A program made the translations under genes and the position numbers. This document shows, one piece after another, positions 45,166 through 54,130 of a stretch of 64,000 nucleotides of DNA. Position 1 is the first letter of the stretch; every line of letters starts with the position of its first letter. The stretch lies in assembly GCA_963674955.2 (NCBI GenBank), contig CAXXKR010000004.1, forward strand, positions 558,001 to 622,000. The letters are read 5' to 3'. The DNA comes from G963674955 sp963674955. Lineage in GTDB: Bacteria; Desulfobacterota; Desulfovibrionia; Desulfovibrionales; Desulfovibrionaceae. A model generated the notes under the pieces. That model saw nothing but the letters and a program-made list of their open reading frames with translations, had not been told where the DNA came from and searched no databases.

Positions 45166-46392
45166 CTATTTTTTTCGCCTTTTGTGCTGCTTTATCCAGG
45201 CGTTGAGCCGCGCCTCTGCGCCTTCCTCCTTGGCCAGATAAAATTGCCTGTCTCCGAGTTCGGACGGCAGATACTCCTGATCAGCCCAAGCGCCCGGAAA
45301 AGAGTGAGGATATTTGTAGCCCCGACCATAGCCCCATTCCTTTTGCAGGGCGGTGCTGGCGTTTCTAAGGTGCAAGGGGACCGGATGCATGCCGTTGAGC
45401 CGGACTTCCTTCTGGACGTTGCGGTAGGCAGCGTAGGTAGTATTGCTTTTGGGGGCCAGGGCCAGATAAACGGCAGTCTCGGCCAGCGGAATCGCACCTT
45501 CCGGCATGCCTATGAAGCTGACCGCCTGCTGGCAGGCCACGGCCATGCTCAAGGCCTGGGGGTCGCCTAGCCCGATATCTTCCGCAGCCGAAATCACCAG
45601 CCGCCTGCACACGAAAACAGGATCTTCGCCGCTTTCAAGCAGACAGGCCAGATAGTACAGGGCCGCATCAGGGTCGCTGCCACGAATTGACTTGATCATT
45701 GCCGAGGCCAATTCGTAATGCGAGTCGCCATCCCTGTCGCCCCGAACAACGACATCGGGCAAAGCCTGTTTCAGCTTCTCGATTTCCCTGTTCTTCTCCG
45801 AAAGTCCTGCGACATATTCAAGCAAATTCAACAAGGTGCGGGCGTCACCGCTGGACGTGGCCGCCAGCAGATCAAGAACCTCATCAGCCAGTTCCACGCC
45901 CAGGTCTTCGCTGCCGCGCCTGGCGACCTTGACCAGTTCTTCACGGCTCAACCCCCTGAGCCTGAGAACATGCAACCGGGACAAAAGCTGTCTGGTCACG
46001 CTGAAGGACGGATTCTCCGTAGTGGTGGCCAAAAGGACAATCTCGCCGCTTTCCAGCAAGGGCAGGAAAAAATCCTGTTGAGCCTTTGAAAAACGGTGCA
46101 ACTCGTCGAGAATAAGGATGTCTACGCCCGGAAGGCGCTTCCGCAATGCCGTTATTCCGGCTTCCGGCGCACTCACGCGGATATGGCGCTTGCCCGAGGC
46201 CCGGGCCAGGAGTAGGGCCAAGGTTGATTTTCCGCAACCGGGAGGACCGAAAAACAGCAGGCTGGGCAGGCGGTCGGCCGACATGAACGCCTCCAGTCGC
46301 GCCCTGAGATGAACCTGACCGACGAAATCGTCAAGTTTTACGGGCCTGATCCTGTCGGCCAAAGGCTGTTTCTCGGACACTTCAAGCTTCAT
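45166..46392 (-). CDS. rarA: Replication-associated recombination protein A (RarA/MgsA)
   Basis: AAA+ ATPase that acts at stalled replication forks, related to clamp loader subunits and RuvB. 408 residues: N-terminal PLADRIRPVKLDDFVGQ, Walker A FFGPPGCGKSTLALLLA, Walker B ILILDELHRFSKAQQD, sensor LLATTTENPSFSVTR, and the C-terminal tetramerisation part with LVISAAEDIGLGDPQAL and AVYLALAPKSNTTYAA. The last gene of a long minus-strand group that includes rsmE, lysA and mutS. Confidence 0.95.
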   Translation of the reverse strand: MKLEVSEKQPLADRIRPVKLDDFVGQVHLRARLEAFMSADRLPSLLFFGPPGCGKSTLALLLARASGKRHIRVSAPEAGITALRKRLPGVDILILDELHRFSKAQQDFFLPLLESGEIVLLATTTENPSFSVTRQLLSRLHVLRLRGLSREELVKVARRGSEDLGVELADEVLDLLAATSSGDARTLLNLLEYVAGLSEKNREIEKLKQALPDVVVRGDRDGDSHYELASAMIKSIRGSDPDAALYYLACLLESGEDPVFVCRRLVISAAEDIGLGDPQALSMAVACQQAVSFIGMPEGAIPLAETAVYLALAPKSNTTYAAYRNVQKEVRLNGMHPVPLHLRNASTALQKEWGYGRGYKYPHSFPGAWADQEYLPSELGDRQFYLAKEEGAEARLNAWIKQHKRRKK

Positions 46393-46410
46393 GTCGGACT
46401 CTCCTGGACA

Positions 46411-47151
46411 CTAGCCGGTCTGCCGGGACCAATAGGACATGGACAAGCAAAGCAGGGCGGCCGTCTCCCAACGCAGGACGCTTTCACCCAAGGATGCTGT
46501 CTGAAAACCGGCCGAGACAAACAAGTCCGCCTCGGATTCTGATATGCCGCCCTCAGGCCCGATTGCCAGGAAAGGCTTTCCGGATGAAAGCATTTCCGGG
46601 CGCAACAGGCATTCGGCCTGTTGCGATTCCCACAAAAGATAACGCGCTTCAAAGTCTTGCGCAAATTCCAGAAGTCGGCCCAATCCGCCAGGAATGGTTA
46701 TTAATTCCGGAAACCAGACGCTGCCGCACTGTTTGGCTGCGGCCACGCACTTTTCCAGCCATGTTTTTTTGGGTTCGCCCGGAACCCGCCCCTGGCTGTA
46801 TTCGGCCTGCCAGAAAATGATCGCCCCCGCACCGAGTTCCACGGCCTTTTCCAGCAACCAGCCGCGTCTGGAGGACTTGTTCCAGCCCAGGGCCAGGACA
46901 GGCCGGGTGAGTGGGGCAGGGTGCACCTGAATACTTTCCATTTCCAGTATGGCTTTGTTTTTTTCGGAACCGGAAAGAACAAAAAAGCCTTCTCGCCCCA
47001 CGCCGTCGATAATCCTGACCCTGCTGCCCATGGGCGTCCTGAGGACCTTGAGCATATGCCTTGCTTCGGCCCCTTCCAAGGTGCAGACCCCACCAATGTT
47101 CAACCCGGACCATTGGTCCGGGTCAATATAAAAGGTGTTCAGCCTGCTCAT
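46411..47151 (-). CDS. rsmE: 16S rRNA (uracil1498-N3)-methyltransferase
   Basis: SPOUT-class methyltransferase of the small subunit rRNA, 246 residues. It has an N-terminal PUA-like part (TLEGAEARHMLKVLRTPMGS) and the C-terminal knot, with LGWNKSSRRGWLLEKAVELG, PFLAIGPEGGISESEADLF and LGESVLRWETAALLCLS: GPEGG and LR.ETA are the SAM-site motifs. An open frame extends upstream into lysA, but the ATG at 47151 starts the family N-terminus. 13 bases after lysA. Confidence 0.93.
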   Translation of the reverse strand: MSRLNTFYIDPDQWSGLNIGGVCTLEGAEARHMLKVLRTPMGSRVRIIDGVGREGFFVLSGSEKNKAILEMESIQVHPAPLTRPVLALGWNKSSRRGWLLEKAVELGAGAIIFWQAEYSQGRVPGEPKKTWLEKCVAAAKQCGSVWFPELITIPGGLGRLLEFAQDFEARYLLWESQQAECLLRPEMLSSGKPFLAIGPEGGISESEADLFVSAGFQTASLGESVLRWETAALLCLSMSYWSRQTG

Positions 47152-47164
47152 GGCGCAGTCACCG

Positions 47165-48403
47165 CTAAAGCTCCAGGGCCACGAGATCCTCGTAGGTCTC
47201 GCGCTTTCTGGCCAACTTGACCTGATCCTTGTCCACAATGATCTCTGCGGCGCGCAACCTGGAATTGTAGTTGGAAGACATGGTGAAGCCATATGCGCCG
47301 GCCGAATAGACGGCCAAAAGCTCGCCCTGTTCGACTTCGGGCATGGTGCGATCCCTGGCCAGAAAATCGGATGACTCGCAGATGGGGCCTACGATATCGG
47401 CAGTGATCTCCGGACGGCCCTTGGGAGCGACTTCAACTATCTTGTGATAGGAATCGTATAACGCAGGCCTGATCAGGTCGTTCATGGCGGCGTCGACAAT
47501 GAAGAAATTCTTGCTTGGATTCTTCTTGCTGTACAGGACCTCGGTCACGAGTATGCCTGCGTTGCCCGTGATCACACGGCCCGGCTCCAGAATAAGGGTC
47601 ATTGAAGTGCCCTTGAGGACGTCGGTCAGGGCCTTGCCGAACTCAACGGGATGGGGCGGCTCTTCCTCGTTGTAGGTAATGCCCAGTCCTCCGCCGATAT
47701 CGAGAAATTCTATGCTGAGTCCCATGTCCTTGAGCTGGGCGATGAACTCCATGATCTTGCCGAGCGCTTCAAGAAAAGGTTCGACGCTGGTCAATTGCGA
47801 ACCGATGTGTATGTCTATGCCCACGGGGTTTATGCCGGGCAACTCCATGGCCCTGGCGTAGGCCTTTAGCGAGTGTTCGACATCCAGGCCGAACTTGCTC
47901 TTTTTGAGGCCCGTGGCGATGTAGGGATGCGTCTTGGGGTCCACAGCGGGGTTGATGCGAAAACTGATCCTGGCCTTGACCCCCATATCAACGGCAATGT
48001 CGTTGATGCGCTCCAGTTCAGGCAGGGATTCCACATTGAACATGAGGATATCCGCCTCAAGGGCCTGCCTGATCTCGGCCTCGCTCTTGCCGACCCCCGA
48101 ATAAACTATCTTCTCGGCCAACACGCCAGCCTTGAGCGCCCTGTAAAGCTCGCCGCCGGAAACAATATCCATGCCCGCGCCCAGCTCGGCAAGTTCCCTG
48201 AGAAGGGAAATGTTGGAATTGGCCTTGACGGAATAGCAGGTCATGTGCGGATGGCCGCCGAAGGAGGAATTAAAGGCCTCGAAATGCCTGCGCAAGGTGG
48301 CGGCGGAGTAGATGTAGACCGGAGAGCCATGCTTCTTGACGATATCCGCCACCTTAACGTCCTCGGCGTAAAGTTCGCCGTTCCTATGTTGAAAATGATT
48401 CAT
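47165..48403 (-). CDS. lysA: Diaminopimelate decarboxylase
   Basis: PLP enzyme for the last step of lysine synthesis, 412 residues from the ATG at 48403. The PLP Lys is in MTCYSVKANSNISLLREL, followed by GAGMDIVSGGELYRAL, KSKFGLDVEHSL, IDIHIGSQLTSVEPF, EPGRVITGNAGIL and the C-terminal substrate motif GPICESSDFLARD. A longer open frame enters the upstream lipoprotein gene and is discarded. With dapL ten kilobases away, it supports the DapL version of the diaminopimelate route. Confidence 0.97.
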   Translation of the reverse strand: MNHFQHRNGELYAEDVKVADIVKKHGSPVYIYSAATLRRHFEAFNSSFGGHPHMTCYSVKANSNISLLRELAELGAGMDIVSGGELYRALKAGVLAEKIVYSGVGKSEAEIRQALEADILMFNVESLPELERINDIAVDMGVKARISFRINPAVDPKTHPYIATGLKKSKFGLDVEHSLKAYARAMELPGINPVGIDIHIGSQLTSVEPFLEALGKIMEFIAQLKDMGLSIEFLDIGGGLGITYNEEEPPHPVEFGKALTDVLKGTSMTLILEPGRVITGNAGILVTEVLYSKKNPSKNFFIVDAAMNDLIRPALYDSYHKIVEVAPKGRPEITADIVGPICESSDFLARDRTMPEVEQGELLAVYSAGAYGFTMSSNYNSRLRAAEIIVDKDQVKLARKRETYEDLVALEL

Positions 48404-48428
48404 TATCTTATTTAACTCCTTAAAAATA

Positions 48429-48884
48429 TTATTCTTCTGGACGATATACAGACGAACTGACAGGCCTGAAGGCTCTGTAGACGTTGTATCCGACCACCTT
48501 CCAGCGATACAGCTCGTCGAATTCAAGTCCGCATACGGCCAACCGGACCCTGGAATCGACCTGCTTGAAGCCGGGCGAACCGTGGTCGAAGCGAACGGAA
48601 CGCTTAGCCTTGAACGGACATCCGGGACACCCTTCGCCAAACTTGTCGCCGACCGGTTCGAGCAGCACCAGAATGTGATCGATATTTCCGCTTGCTCCCT
48701 GGACATCAATATCAATGAAAAGACAATTGTCGTGCCTTTCGGCCTCAATTGAGCCCCAGGAAAAACTATCCTCGCTCTTCTGAGGTTCCGGCCACTTTTT
48801 CAGGCCGCAACCCGAAATCAACATACTGGAAAATATGACTAAAATAAATATTGATATCGTATGGGCCTTATTTTTGTTCATCAC
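48429..48884 (-). CDS. Predicted lipoprotein upstream of lysA
   Basis: 151 residues. The type II signal peptide spans about 1-25 (ISIFILVIFSSMLISGC), with the lipid-carrying Cys26. The mature protein starts CGLKKWPEPQKSED, reminiscent of the short LptM/LppL lipoproteins that sit next to lysA in many proteobacteria (CGxKGP-type), but it has a further domain of about 110 residues with a CPGCPF motif and the segment VAGY-like ELYRWKVVGYNVYRAF. Function unknown. Overlaps mutS by four bases and precedes lysA by 25. Confidence 0.78.
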   Translation of the reverse strand: MMNKNKAHTISIFILVIFSSMLISGCGLKKWPEPQKSEDSFSWGSIEAERHDNCLFIDIDVQGASGNIDHILVLLEPVGDKFGEGCPGCPFKAKRSVRFDHGSPGFKQVDSRVRLAVCGLEFDELYRWKVVGYNVYRAFRPVSSSVYRPEE

Positions 48885-51547
48885 TGTTCACCATCATTCT
48901 CATTTTCATAACAAGCTTCATTCTCTAGCATTTTTTTCCATTGATTAAGGGTCAACAAGGCCTGCATCGGCGTAATTGAATCGAGATCAAGCTCGTCAAG
49001 CTGCGTCAACACAGGATGTTCGACCTTGCCGGAAACCGGAGCAGGCACGGATTCGGAGACCAGACCGGGCAGAGTAGGCTGTGCGGCCTTCTCTACAATG
49101 CCGCTTCTGGCATTCTGCGATTTTTCTTCAAGTTGTGCAAGAAGCTCTTTGGCTCTTTCAACAACAATCCTGGGCACGCCTGCAAGCTTTGCCACCTCTA
49201 TGCCGTAGCTGCGGTCGGCAGGGCCGGGAACAAGCTTGCGGAGAAAAACAATGTCGCCGCGCCATTCCTTGACAGCAATATTCATGTTCTTAAGACCTGA
49301 AATCTTGCCTTCAAGAGCCGTCAATTCATGGTAGTGGGTTGCGAATAGGGTGCGTATGCCACCGCGGCCACGCCTTGAAAGCTCCTCCACAACCGACCAG
49401 GCCAGCGCCAGTCCGTCGAAGGTGCTGGTGCCACGGCCGATCTCGTCAAGTATAACCAGACTCTTGCTGCCGGCCTGCCTCAAGATTCTGGCGGTTTCCA
49501 TCATCTCGACCATGAAGGTGCTGCGCCCCTGGGCCAGGTTGTCCGAGGCCCCGACCCTGGAGAAAACACGATCCGCCAGGCCGATCCTTGCTTTGGATGC
49601 AGGTACATAGGACCCTATCTGTGCCATGATCGTCAGGATGGCCGCAAGACGCAACACAGTGGATTTACCGGACATATTAGGTCCGGTTATGAGCAGTATG
49701 CGACGAGATTGATCCAAAAAGACATTATTGGGAATGTAATTGGCAGCCCCGATCCCGGCCTCAACAACCGGATGGCGGCCGGCGTTTATTTCCATCTCCA
49801 TGCCGGCATGCAGGGAAGGACGGGTCCAATTGTTCTCCCGCGCCGCCTCGGCCAGTCCTTGCCAAAAGTCAAGTCCGGCCAGCACTCCGGCCATGAACAT
49901 GAAACGTTCCCTGGAATGGGCCAGTGTGTCACGAAGCTCTTGAAAAAGCTTGTATTCCAAGTCGTTGCGCTCATCAGACGCCGTGATCAGACGATCTTCA
50001 AGCTCCTTCAACTCGTCGGTGATGTAGCGTTCACTGTTGACCAGGGTCTGGCGGCGGATGAAATGGTCCGGAACCTGTCCCTTAAAGGCCTTGGAAACTT
50101 CAAGATAATAACCGAAAACCTTGTTGAATCCCAACTTGAGCTTTGGAATTCCCGCCGCATCCCTTTCGCGTTCAAGCAAAGCCTTTACCCTGGCCTCGCC
50201 GTGCTCGGTCAAATTTATCAACTCGTCAAGAACCGGATCGTATCCTGCCTTGAACAGGCCTCCGTCCGTGATGACCGGAGGAGGGCCGTCCACAAGAGCC
50301 GTTTGCAGCAACCGGTTAAGATCATCCATACCATCCCAGTTCTTAAGGACTTTTTTCAAATTTGCAGGAGCTTGATCAACGTGATCGTCAAGGGTCTTGA
50401 AAATGTCCGGGAGCATGGACAGACTGTTCTTAAGGGCCACGAAGTCACGCGGCAAGGCACGGCCAAGAAAAATTCGGGTGCTCAAACGCTCGATGTCGTA
50501 AATTCCATCGAGACTGCGGCGCAATGATTCGCGCAAATCATCATTATCATGAAGGAATTCTACGGACTCCTGACTCCTTTCAATGGACGGAAGATCACGC
50601 CAGGGCTGCCTGAGTCTGGATTCAAGGAGCCGACCGCCCATTGGAGTCATGGTCCGGTCCAAGACATTCCACAGGGTTCCCTTGCCTGTTTTGCCGTCAA
50701 GAGTCCTGAATATTTCAAGATTTCTTTCAGTGATCTCGTCAAGCACAAGATGCCTGGACAAGTTTAGAGGCTTGAACTCGCCAAGGTGTCCAAAATCCTG
50801 CAATTGGGTCTGACGCAGGTAGGAGATAATGGCTCCGCAAGCCTGCACAAGCTGCGGCTTGTCGGCCAACTCAAGAGTTTCCAGACTCGCGGCCTGTTGA
50901 ATTTCAAGAAGCTTGTCCCTGGAACCGGACAAGTCGAAATGAGGCCTGACCGCCAACTCGGTGACCGCCGGAGACATCTCGGCATATTGGCCAGGAACGT
51001 CCTTGCCTTGTGGAAGAAGGAGCTCTCTGGGCTGCATTTTCAAAGCCCACTGCCAAAGCTCGGACTCCCTTCGGCTGAACAGGCCTGAAAATTCGCCAGT
51101 GGAAAAATCGGCCCAGGCCAGTCCTCCCGCGCCCTTTACGGAATCCCAATACAATGCTGCGAGATAATTATGCGCCTTGGCCTGCAGGTTTGAATCCTCG
51201 ACCACGGTACCGGGTGTGAGAACCCTGGTAACAGCGCGCTTAACAAGGCCCTTGGCCAATTTCGGATCTTCAACCTGATCGCAGATGGCGACCTTGTAGC
51301 CCTTTTCCAACAACTGGGTCAGATAGGCTTCGGTCGCATGATGCGGAACACCGCACATGGGAACCTTGTGTTCTGAATTGGGGTTGCGGCAGGTCAGGGC
51401 GATCTGCAACTCTTTGGCTGCTATCTTGGCGTCATCAAAGAATAATTCGTAAAAGTCGCCCATTCGATAGAAAAGCAGGGCATCAGGATGATCATCCTTG
51501 ATGCCCAGATACTGTTCAAACATGGGCGTGAGTTTCTGTTTGGACAC
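48881..51547 (-). CDS. mutS: DNA mismatch repair protein MutS
   Basis: Recognises mismatches and starts repair. 888 residues: the mismatch-binding domain has the Phe-x-Glu motif in LFYRMGDFYELFFDDA, the core and clamp follow, and the ATPase domain has GPNMSGKSTVLRLAAILT, SRVGASDNLAQGRSTFMVEM and DEIGRGTSTFDGLALAW, with the helix-turn-helix at the end. The C-terminal tail (MQALLTLNQWKKML) is the tetramerisation piece of long MutS forms. GTG start at 51547. mutL is not in the window. Confidence 0.97.
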   Translation of the reverse strand: MSKQKLTPMFEQYLGIKDDHPDALLFYRMGDFYELFFDDAKIAAKELQIALTCRNPNSEHKVPMCGVPHHATEAYLTQLLEKGYKVAICDQVEDPKLAKGLVKRAVTRVLTPGTVVEDSNLQAKAHNYLAALYWDSVKGAGGLAWADFSTGEFSGLFSRRESELWQWALKMQPRELLLPQGKDVPGQYAEMSPAVTELAVRPHFDLSGSRDKLLEIQQAASLETLELADKPQLVQACGAIISYLRQTQLQDFGHLGEFKPLNLSRHLVLDEITERNLEIFRTLDGKTGKGTLWNVLDRTMTPMGGRLLESRLRQPWRDLPSIERSQESVEFLHDNDDLRESLRRSLDGIYDIERLSTRIFLGRALPRDFVALKNSLSMLPDIFKTLDDHVDQAPANLKKVLKNWDGMDDLNRLLQTALVDGPPPVITDGGLFKAGYDPVLDELINLTEHGEARVKALLERERDAAGIPKLKLGFNKVFGYYLEVSKAFKGQVPDHFIRRQTLVNSERYITDELKELEDRLITASDERNDLEYKLFQELRDTLAHSRERFMFMAGVLAGLDFWQGLAEAARENNWTRPSLHAGMEMEINAGRHPVVEAGIGAANYIPNNVFLDQSRRILLITGPNMSGKSTVLRLAAILTIMAQIGSYVPASKARIGLADRVFSRVGASDNLAQGRSTFMVEMMETARILRQAGSKSLVILDEIGRGTSTFDGLALAWSVVEELSRRGRGGIRTLFATHYHELTALEGKISGLKNMNIAVKEWRGDIVFLRKLVPGPADRSYGIEVAKLAGVPRIVVERAKELLAQLEEKSQNARSGIVEKAAQPTLPGLVSESVPAPVSGKVEHPVLTQLDELDLDSITPMQALLTLNQWKKMLENEACYENENDGEQ

Positions 51548-51565
51548 GGAACCCGCTTGTTTTGT

Positions 51566-52696
51566 TTACTTTACGAATTTCTCTCGAAAGGTGATCGAAT
51601 GCCAGCTCCTGCATCTGGGGCAAACGAAAAAAATGTAGTCGCGCTTAAGGCCGCATTCCTTGCAGACAAAACGCCGCACTTCACGCGCCCTGGCGATGAA
51701 GAAATCCAACTGCTCTTCAAAAAACGCTGTAAATGTCTGTTCTTCCCTGCAAAGATTGAAAAGCTCCAAACGCGCCAGCCAAAAGTCGGGGCTGAACTCC
51801 AGGGTTTTTTCCAGCCTGCGCCTTGATCCGGCGGGCTCATTGGCCAAAAGCAGGGTCTTGGCCGCATAGAAATGGGAAAGCACGTCCTGATCCTGCTCGT
51901 CAATGACACCGACAATCATTTCCGCCATCTTCTTGTCCAAAAGGATTTCGGAATCAGGCCCAACAGCCTTGACGCGCATGTCGGCCATTGCCGTCGACAA
52001 CAAACCCTCGAAAAGTATGAACCTCATATCCGGCTCGGACTGCTTCAACATCCGCCTGAGCTCAGACCTGAGCTTAGACACCGAACCCGAGCCGTGGGCC
52101 AGGATCAGAGTTTCCAGGGCCGCTTCAATCGAGGCCGGATAAACCCTGAAGGCCTGCTTTAATAACTTGTTGCCTTGTGATTCTGAATTATTGGCGAAAC
52201 TTTCCTGGGCAGCGCGAACCAGATAATGAGCCTGGATCAGTTGCAATCCCAAGTCGCCATACATTTCAGATGATTGCTCAAAATCTCCTGATTCAGCGGC
52301 CAGCTTGGCCTGCTCACGCTTAAGGCTTATCTTGTCCATACCCAGTGAAGCCGCCTGTTCAAAGGCGTGCCTAGCCCGATCCAAAAAACCGGCGCGCATG
52401 AAGTCGCGTCCAAGCTCGAAAAGGGCTCTGGCCTTGAATTTCGGCTCAAGGCCGGGCCTGACGATCAGATTGTTCCTGATTTGAATGGCCCGTTCGATAT
52501 CACCCTGAAACCTGTACAGGCTGCCTAGGGCCAAATAGATTTCAACCGCTTCCGTATTATTCCTTACGGCCTTGCTCAACTCGTCGATAGCCATCCTCGT
52601 GTCCGGGGACAATAGGGGGGCGTCGTCAAAAGGCTGAATCCTTGATCCGCCGCCTTTTCCGGGCAGCAATCCGAAGAAATTACGAAAGAATTTCAA
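51566..52696 (-). CDS. lapB: LapB/YciM-like TPR protein with rubredoxin-type zinc ribbon
   Basis: 376 residues: tetratricopeptide repeats over about 35-300 (for example AVEIYLALGSLYRFQGDIER and ALFELGRDFMRAGFLDRA) and a C-terminal metal ribbon with two pairs, CKECGLKRDYIFFVCPRC. This matches LapB, which controls LpxC turnover and LPS assembly. The N-terminus (MKFFRNFFGLLPGKGGG) is not a clear transmembrane segment, unlike the E. coli protein; the companion LapA could supply the membrane link. 18 bases after the lapA gene. Confidence 0.88.
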   Translation of the reverse strand: MKFFRNFFGLLPGKGGGSRIQPFDDAPLLSPDTRMAIDELSKAVRNNTEAVEIYLALGSLYRFQGDIERAIQIRNNLIVRPGLEPKFKARALFELGRDFMRAGFLDRARHAFEQAASLGMDKISLKREQAKLAAESGDFEQSSEMYGDLGLQLIQAHYLVRAAQESFANNSESQGNKLLKQAFRVYPASIEAALETLILAHGSGSVSKLRSELRRMLKQSEPDMRFILFEGLLSTAMADMRVKAVGPDSEILLDKKMAEMIVGVIDEQDQDVLSHFYAAKTLLLANEPAGSRRRLEKTLEFSPDFWLARLELFNLCREEQTFTAFFEEQLDFFIARAREVRRFVCKECGLKRDYIFFVCPRCRSWHSITFREKFVK

Positions 52697-52714
52697 ATCA
52701 TCACCTTTTTCCCA

Positions 52715-53059
52715 TTAATCCACATCTGATGCGGAGGAAGAGTAGTCCTGTTCGTCCAGGGGCAAATTGCGCAATGAAGTAAGCTCCTGTTCCAATTCGG
52801 CCATTTTGCTTTTCCTGGCCCGCAATTCCCTGCCCATGCTCAACTTGCTCAACAGGAAATAGATGGCCGCGAATATCGCGCCGATTGAGAAGGAAATTAG
52901 AAGCATAAAATCAAGGCGCAAGCCTACCGAAACAAGCTGGACGAAATAGAGGTCCAGGGAAAAGGTGTATTTCTGCGACAGGATGGCGTTGTTTTCCACA
53001 AAAAACAGCATTGACAGAAAAAACACCAGGACAAGGCCCAAAAATTTTAGATAACGCAT
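52715..53059 (-). CDS. lapA: LapA-family membrane protein
   Basis: 114 residues with two transmembrane spans: LKFLGLVLVFFLSMLFFV (N-terminal) and LDFMLLISFSIGAIFAAIYF, separated by a short loop with NNAILSQKYTFSLDLYF, then a charged cytosolic coiled-coil tail. This is the DUF1049/LapA pattern. It is paired with lapB downstream, as in many bacteria, for LPS assembly control. The cytosolic tail probably contacts LapB; that is inference. Confidence 0.88.
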   Translation of the reverse strand: MRYLKFLGLVLVFFLSMLFFVENNAILSQKYTFSLDLYFVQLVSVGLRLDFMLLISFSIGAIFAAIYFLLSKLSMGRELRARKSKMAELEQELTSLRNLPLDEQDYSSSASDVD

Positions 53060-53071
53060 TGGTTAGACTCC

Positions 53072-53560
53072 TTATTTCAGCTTGCTGTCAAAAAGCGGTT
53101 TCAATTGTTTGTAAGTGGAAGAAAGATGTTGGGGAATCACCGTGGTTTCGCCGAAAACAGCCATGAACGATGCATCGCCGCTCCAACGTGGAACGATCTG
53201 CCAATGCAGATGCGCTGCGATTCCCGCACCGGCCGCCTCGCCGATGTTCAGCCCGGTATTGATCCCTTGCGGGTTGAAGGCCTCCTGCAATATAGCCACG
53301 CTCAACCTCAGAAAATCCATGACTTCGTGGGATTCCTCAACACTCAGGCCGCTCAACGTGCTCTCATGACGATATGGCGCCACCATCAAGTGTCCGTTGT
53401 TGTAGGGAAATTTGTTCATAATCACATATGACATCTTTCCCCGGGCCAGAACCAGCCGTTCACCATCCTCGTCAGTGTGTTCAGGGATGCAAAACACGCA
53501 CTCCTCAGGCTTTGGTCCCAGTATGTAGTCAAGCCGCCAGGGCGCCCACAACACATCCAT
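53072..53560 (-). CDS. HIT-family nucleotide transferase or hydrolase
   Basis: 162 residues. CVFC at the start may be part of a zinc site. The active-site motif reads AAHLHWQIVPRW: His-x-His-x-Gln, not His-x-His-x-His. This Gln form is typical of the Ap4A phosphorylase/GalT-like branch, so phosphorolysis or transfer on dinucleotides is more likely than simple hydrolysis. The ATG at 53560 is behind AAGGGAT; a TTG seven codons earlier is possible. Between lapA and a LOG-like gene on the minus strand. Confidence 0.85.
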   Translation of the reverse strand: MDVLWAPWRLDYILGPKPEECVFCIPEHTDEDGERLVLARGKMSYVIMNKFPYNNGHLMVAPYRHESTLSGLSVEESHEVMDFLRLSVAILQEAFNPQGINTGLNIGEAAGAGIAAHLHWQIVPRWSGDASFMAVFGETTVIPQHLSSTYKQLKPLFDSKLK

Positions 53561-53564
53561 TTCA

Positions 53565-54029
53565 TTATCCCTTATTGTCAAAATATTCGTTTACAAATTC
53601 AATGGCTTGTTCAGGATTTTCCGCATGGATCACCCCTGGAATCCCGCTCCATTTTCCAATGGCTATTACATTCTTGCCAGCCTTGAGAGCCAGGGAGACT
53701 TCGGAAAGCGTTCCGTGACCGCCTTCAACGGCCACAACGATGTCACCATTGGCAACAACCAGAAAATTTCGAACCTGGCCCAGCCCGGTTACCATTGGAA
53801 TATCGACAAACTCATTGGCGTCGGAACGATCGGCCCCGGGAAGAATGCCTATGGTCATGCCCCCTGAGGATTTGGCCCCCTTGCAGGCGGAATGCATGAC
53901 ACCGCCAAGGCCGCCGCAAACAAGGACATATCCTGCCTCGGCTATGAGTCGGCCGAGTTTCTCCGCCTTGAGGCATGCCCCCTGGCCGCATTGCCCGGCA
54001 CCGACGACTGAAACAATCTTTCCGATCAT
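53565..54029 (-). CDS. SLOG/TIGR00725-type Rossmann protein
   Basis: 154 residues of the SLOG superfamily (relatives: LOG cytokinin nucleosidase, DprA). The nucleotide-binding signatures are VLVCGGLGGVMHSACKGAKS and VAVEGGHGTLSEVSLALKAG; the N-terminus is VSVVGAGQCGQGACLKAEKL. The lysine-decarboxylase-like PGGxGTxxE motif of LOG appears here as EGGHGTLSE, the form of the TIGR00725 group, whose substrate is unknown. Lies five bases upstream of the HIT gene. Confidence 0.85.
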   Translation of the reverse strand: MIGKIVSVVGAGQCGQGACLKAEKLGRLIAEAGYVLVCGGLGGVMHSACKGAKSSGGMTIGILPGADRSDANEFVDIPMVTGLGQVRNFLVVANGDIVVAVEGGHGTLSEVSLALKAGKNVIAIGKWSGIPGVIHAENPEQAIEFVNEYFDNKG

Positions 54030-54130
54030 TTACGCCCCAGACCCCACGAATTAACCAACCACTATTTTTTACACCGCTTGGCAGAAGAGGGCAAGAGCGC
54101 AAAGGGCTTGTCGTCATAAAGCGCAATGCA

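Noticed and set aside
48404..48748. 115-codon N-terminal extension of lysA
   Set aside because: Overlaps the lipoprotein gene; LysA family length and motifs fit the ATG at 48403.
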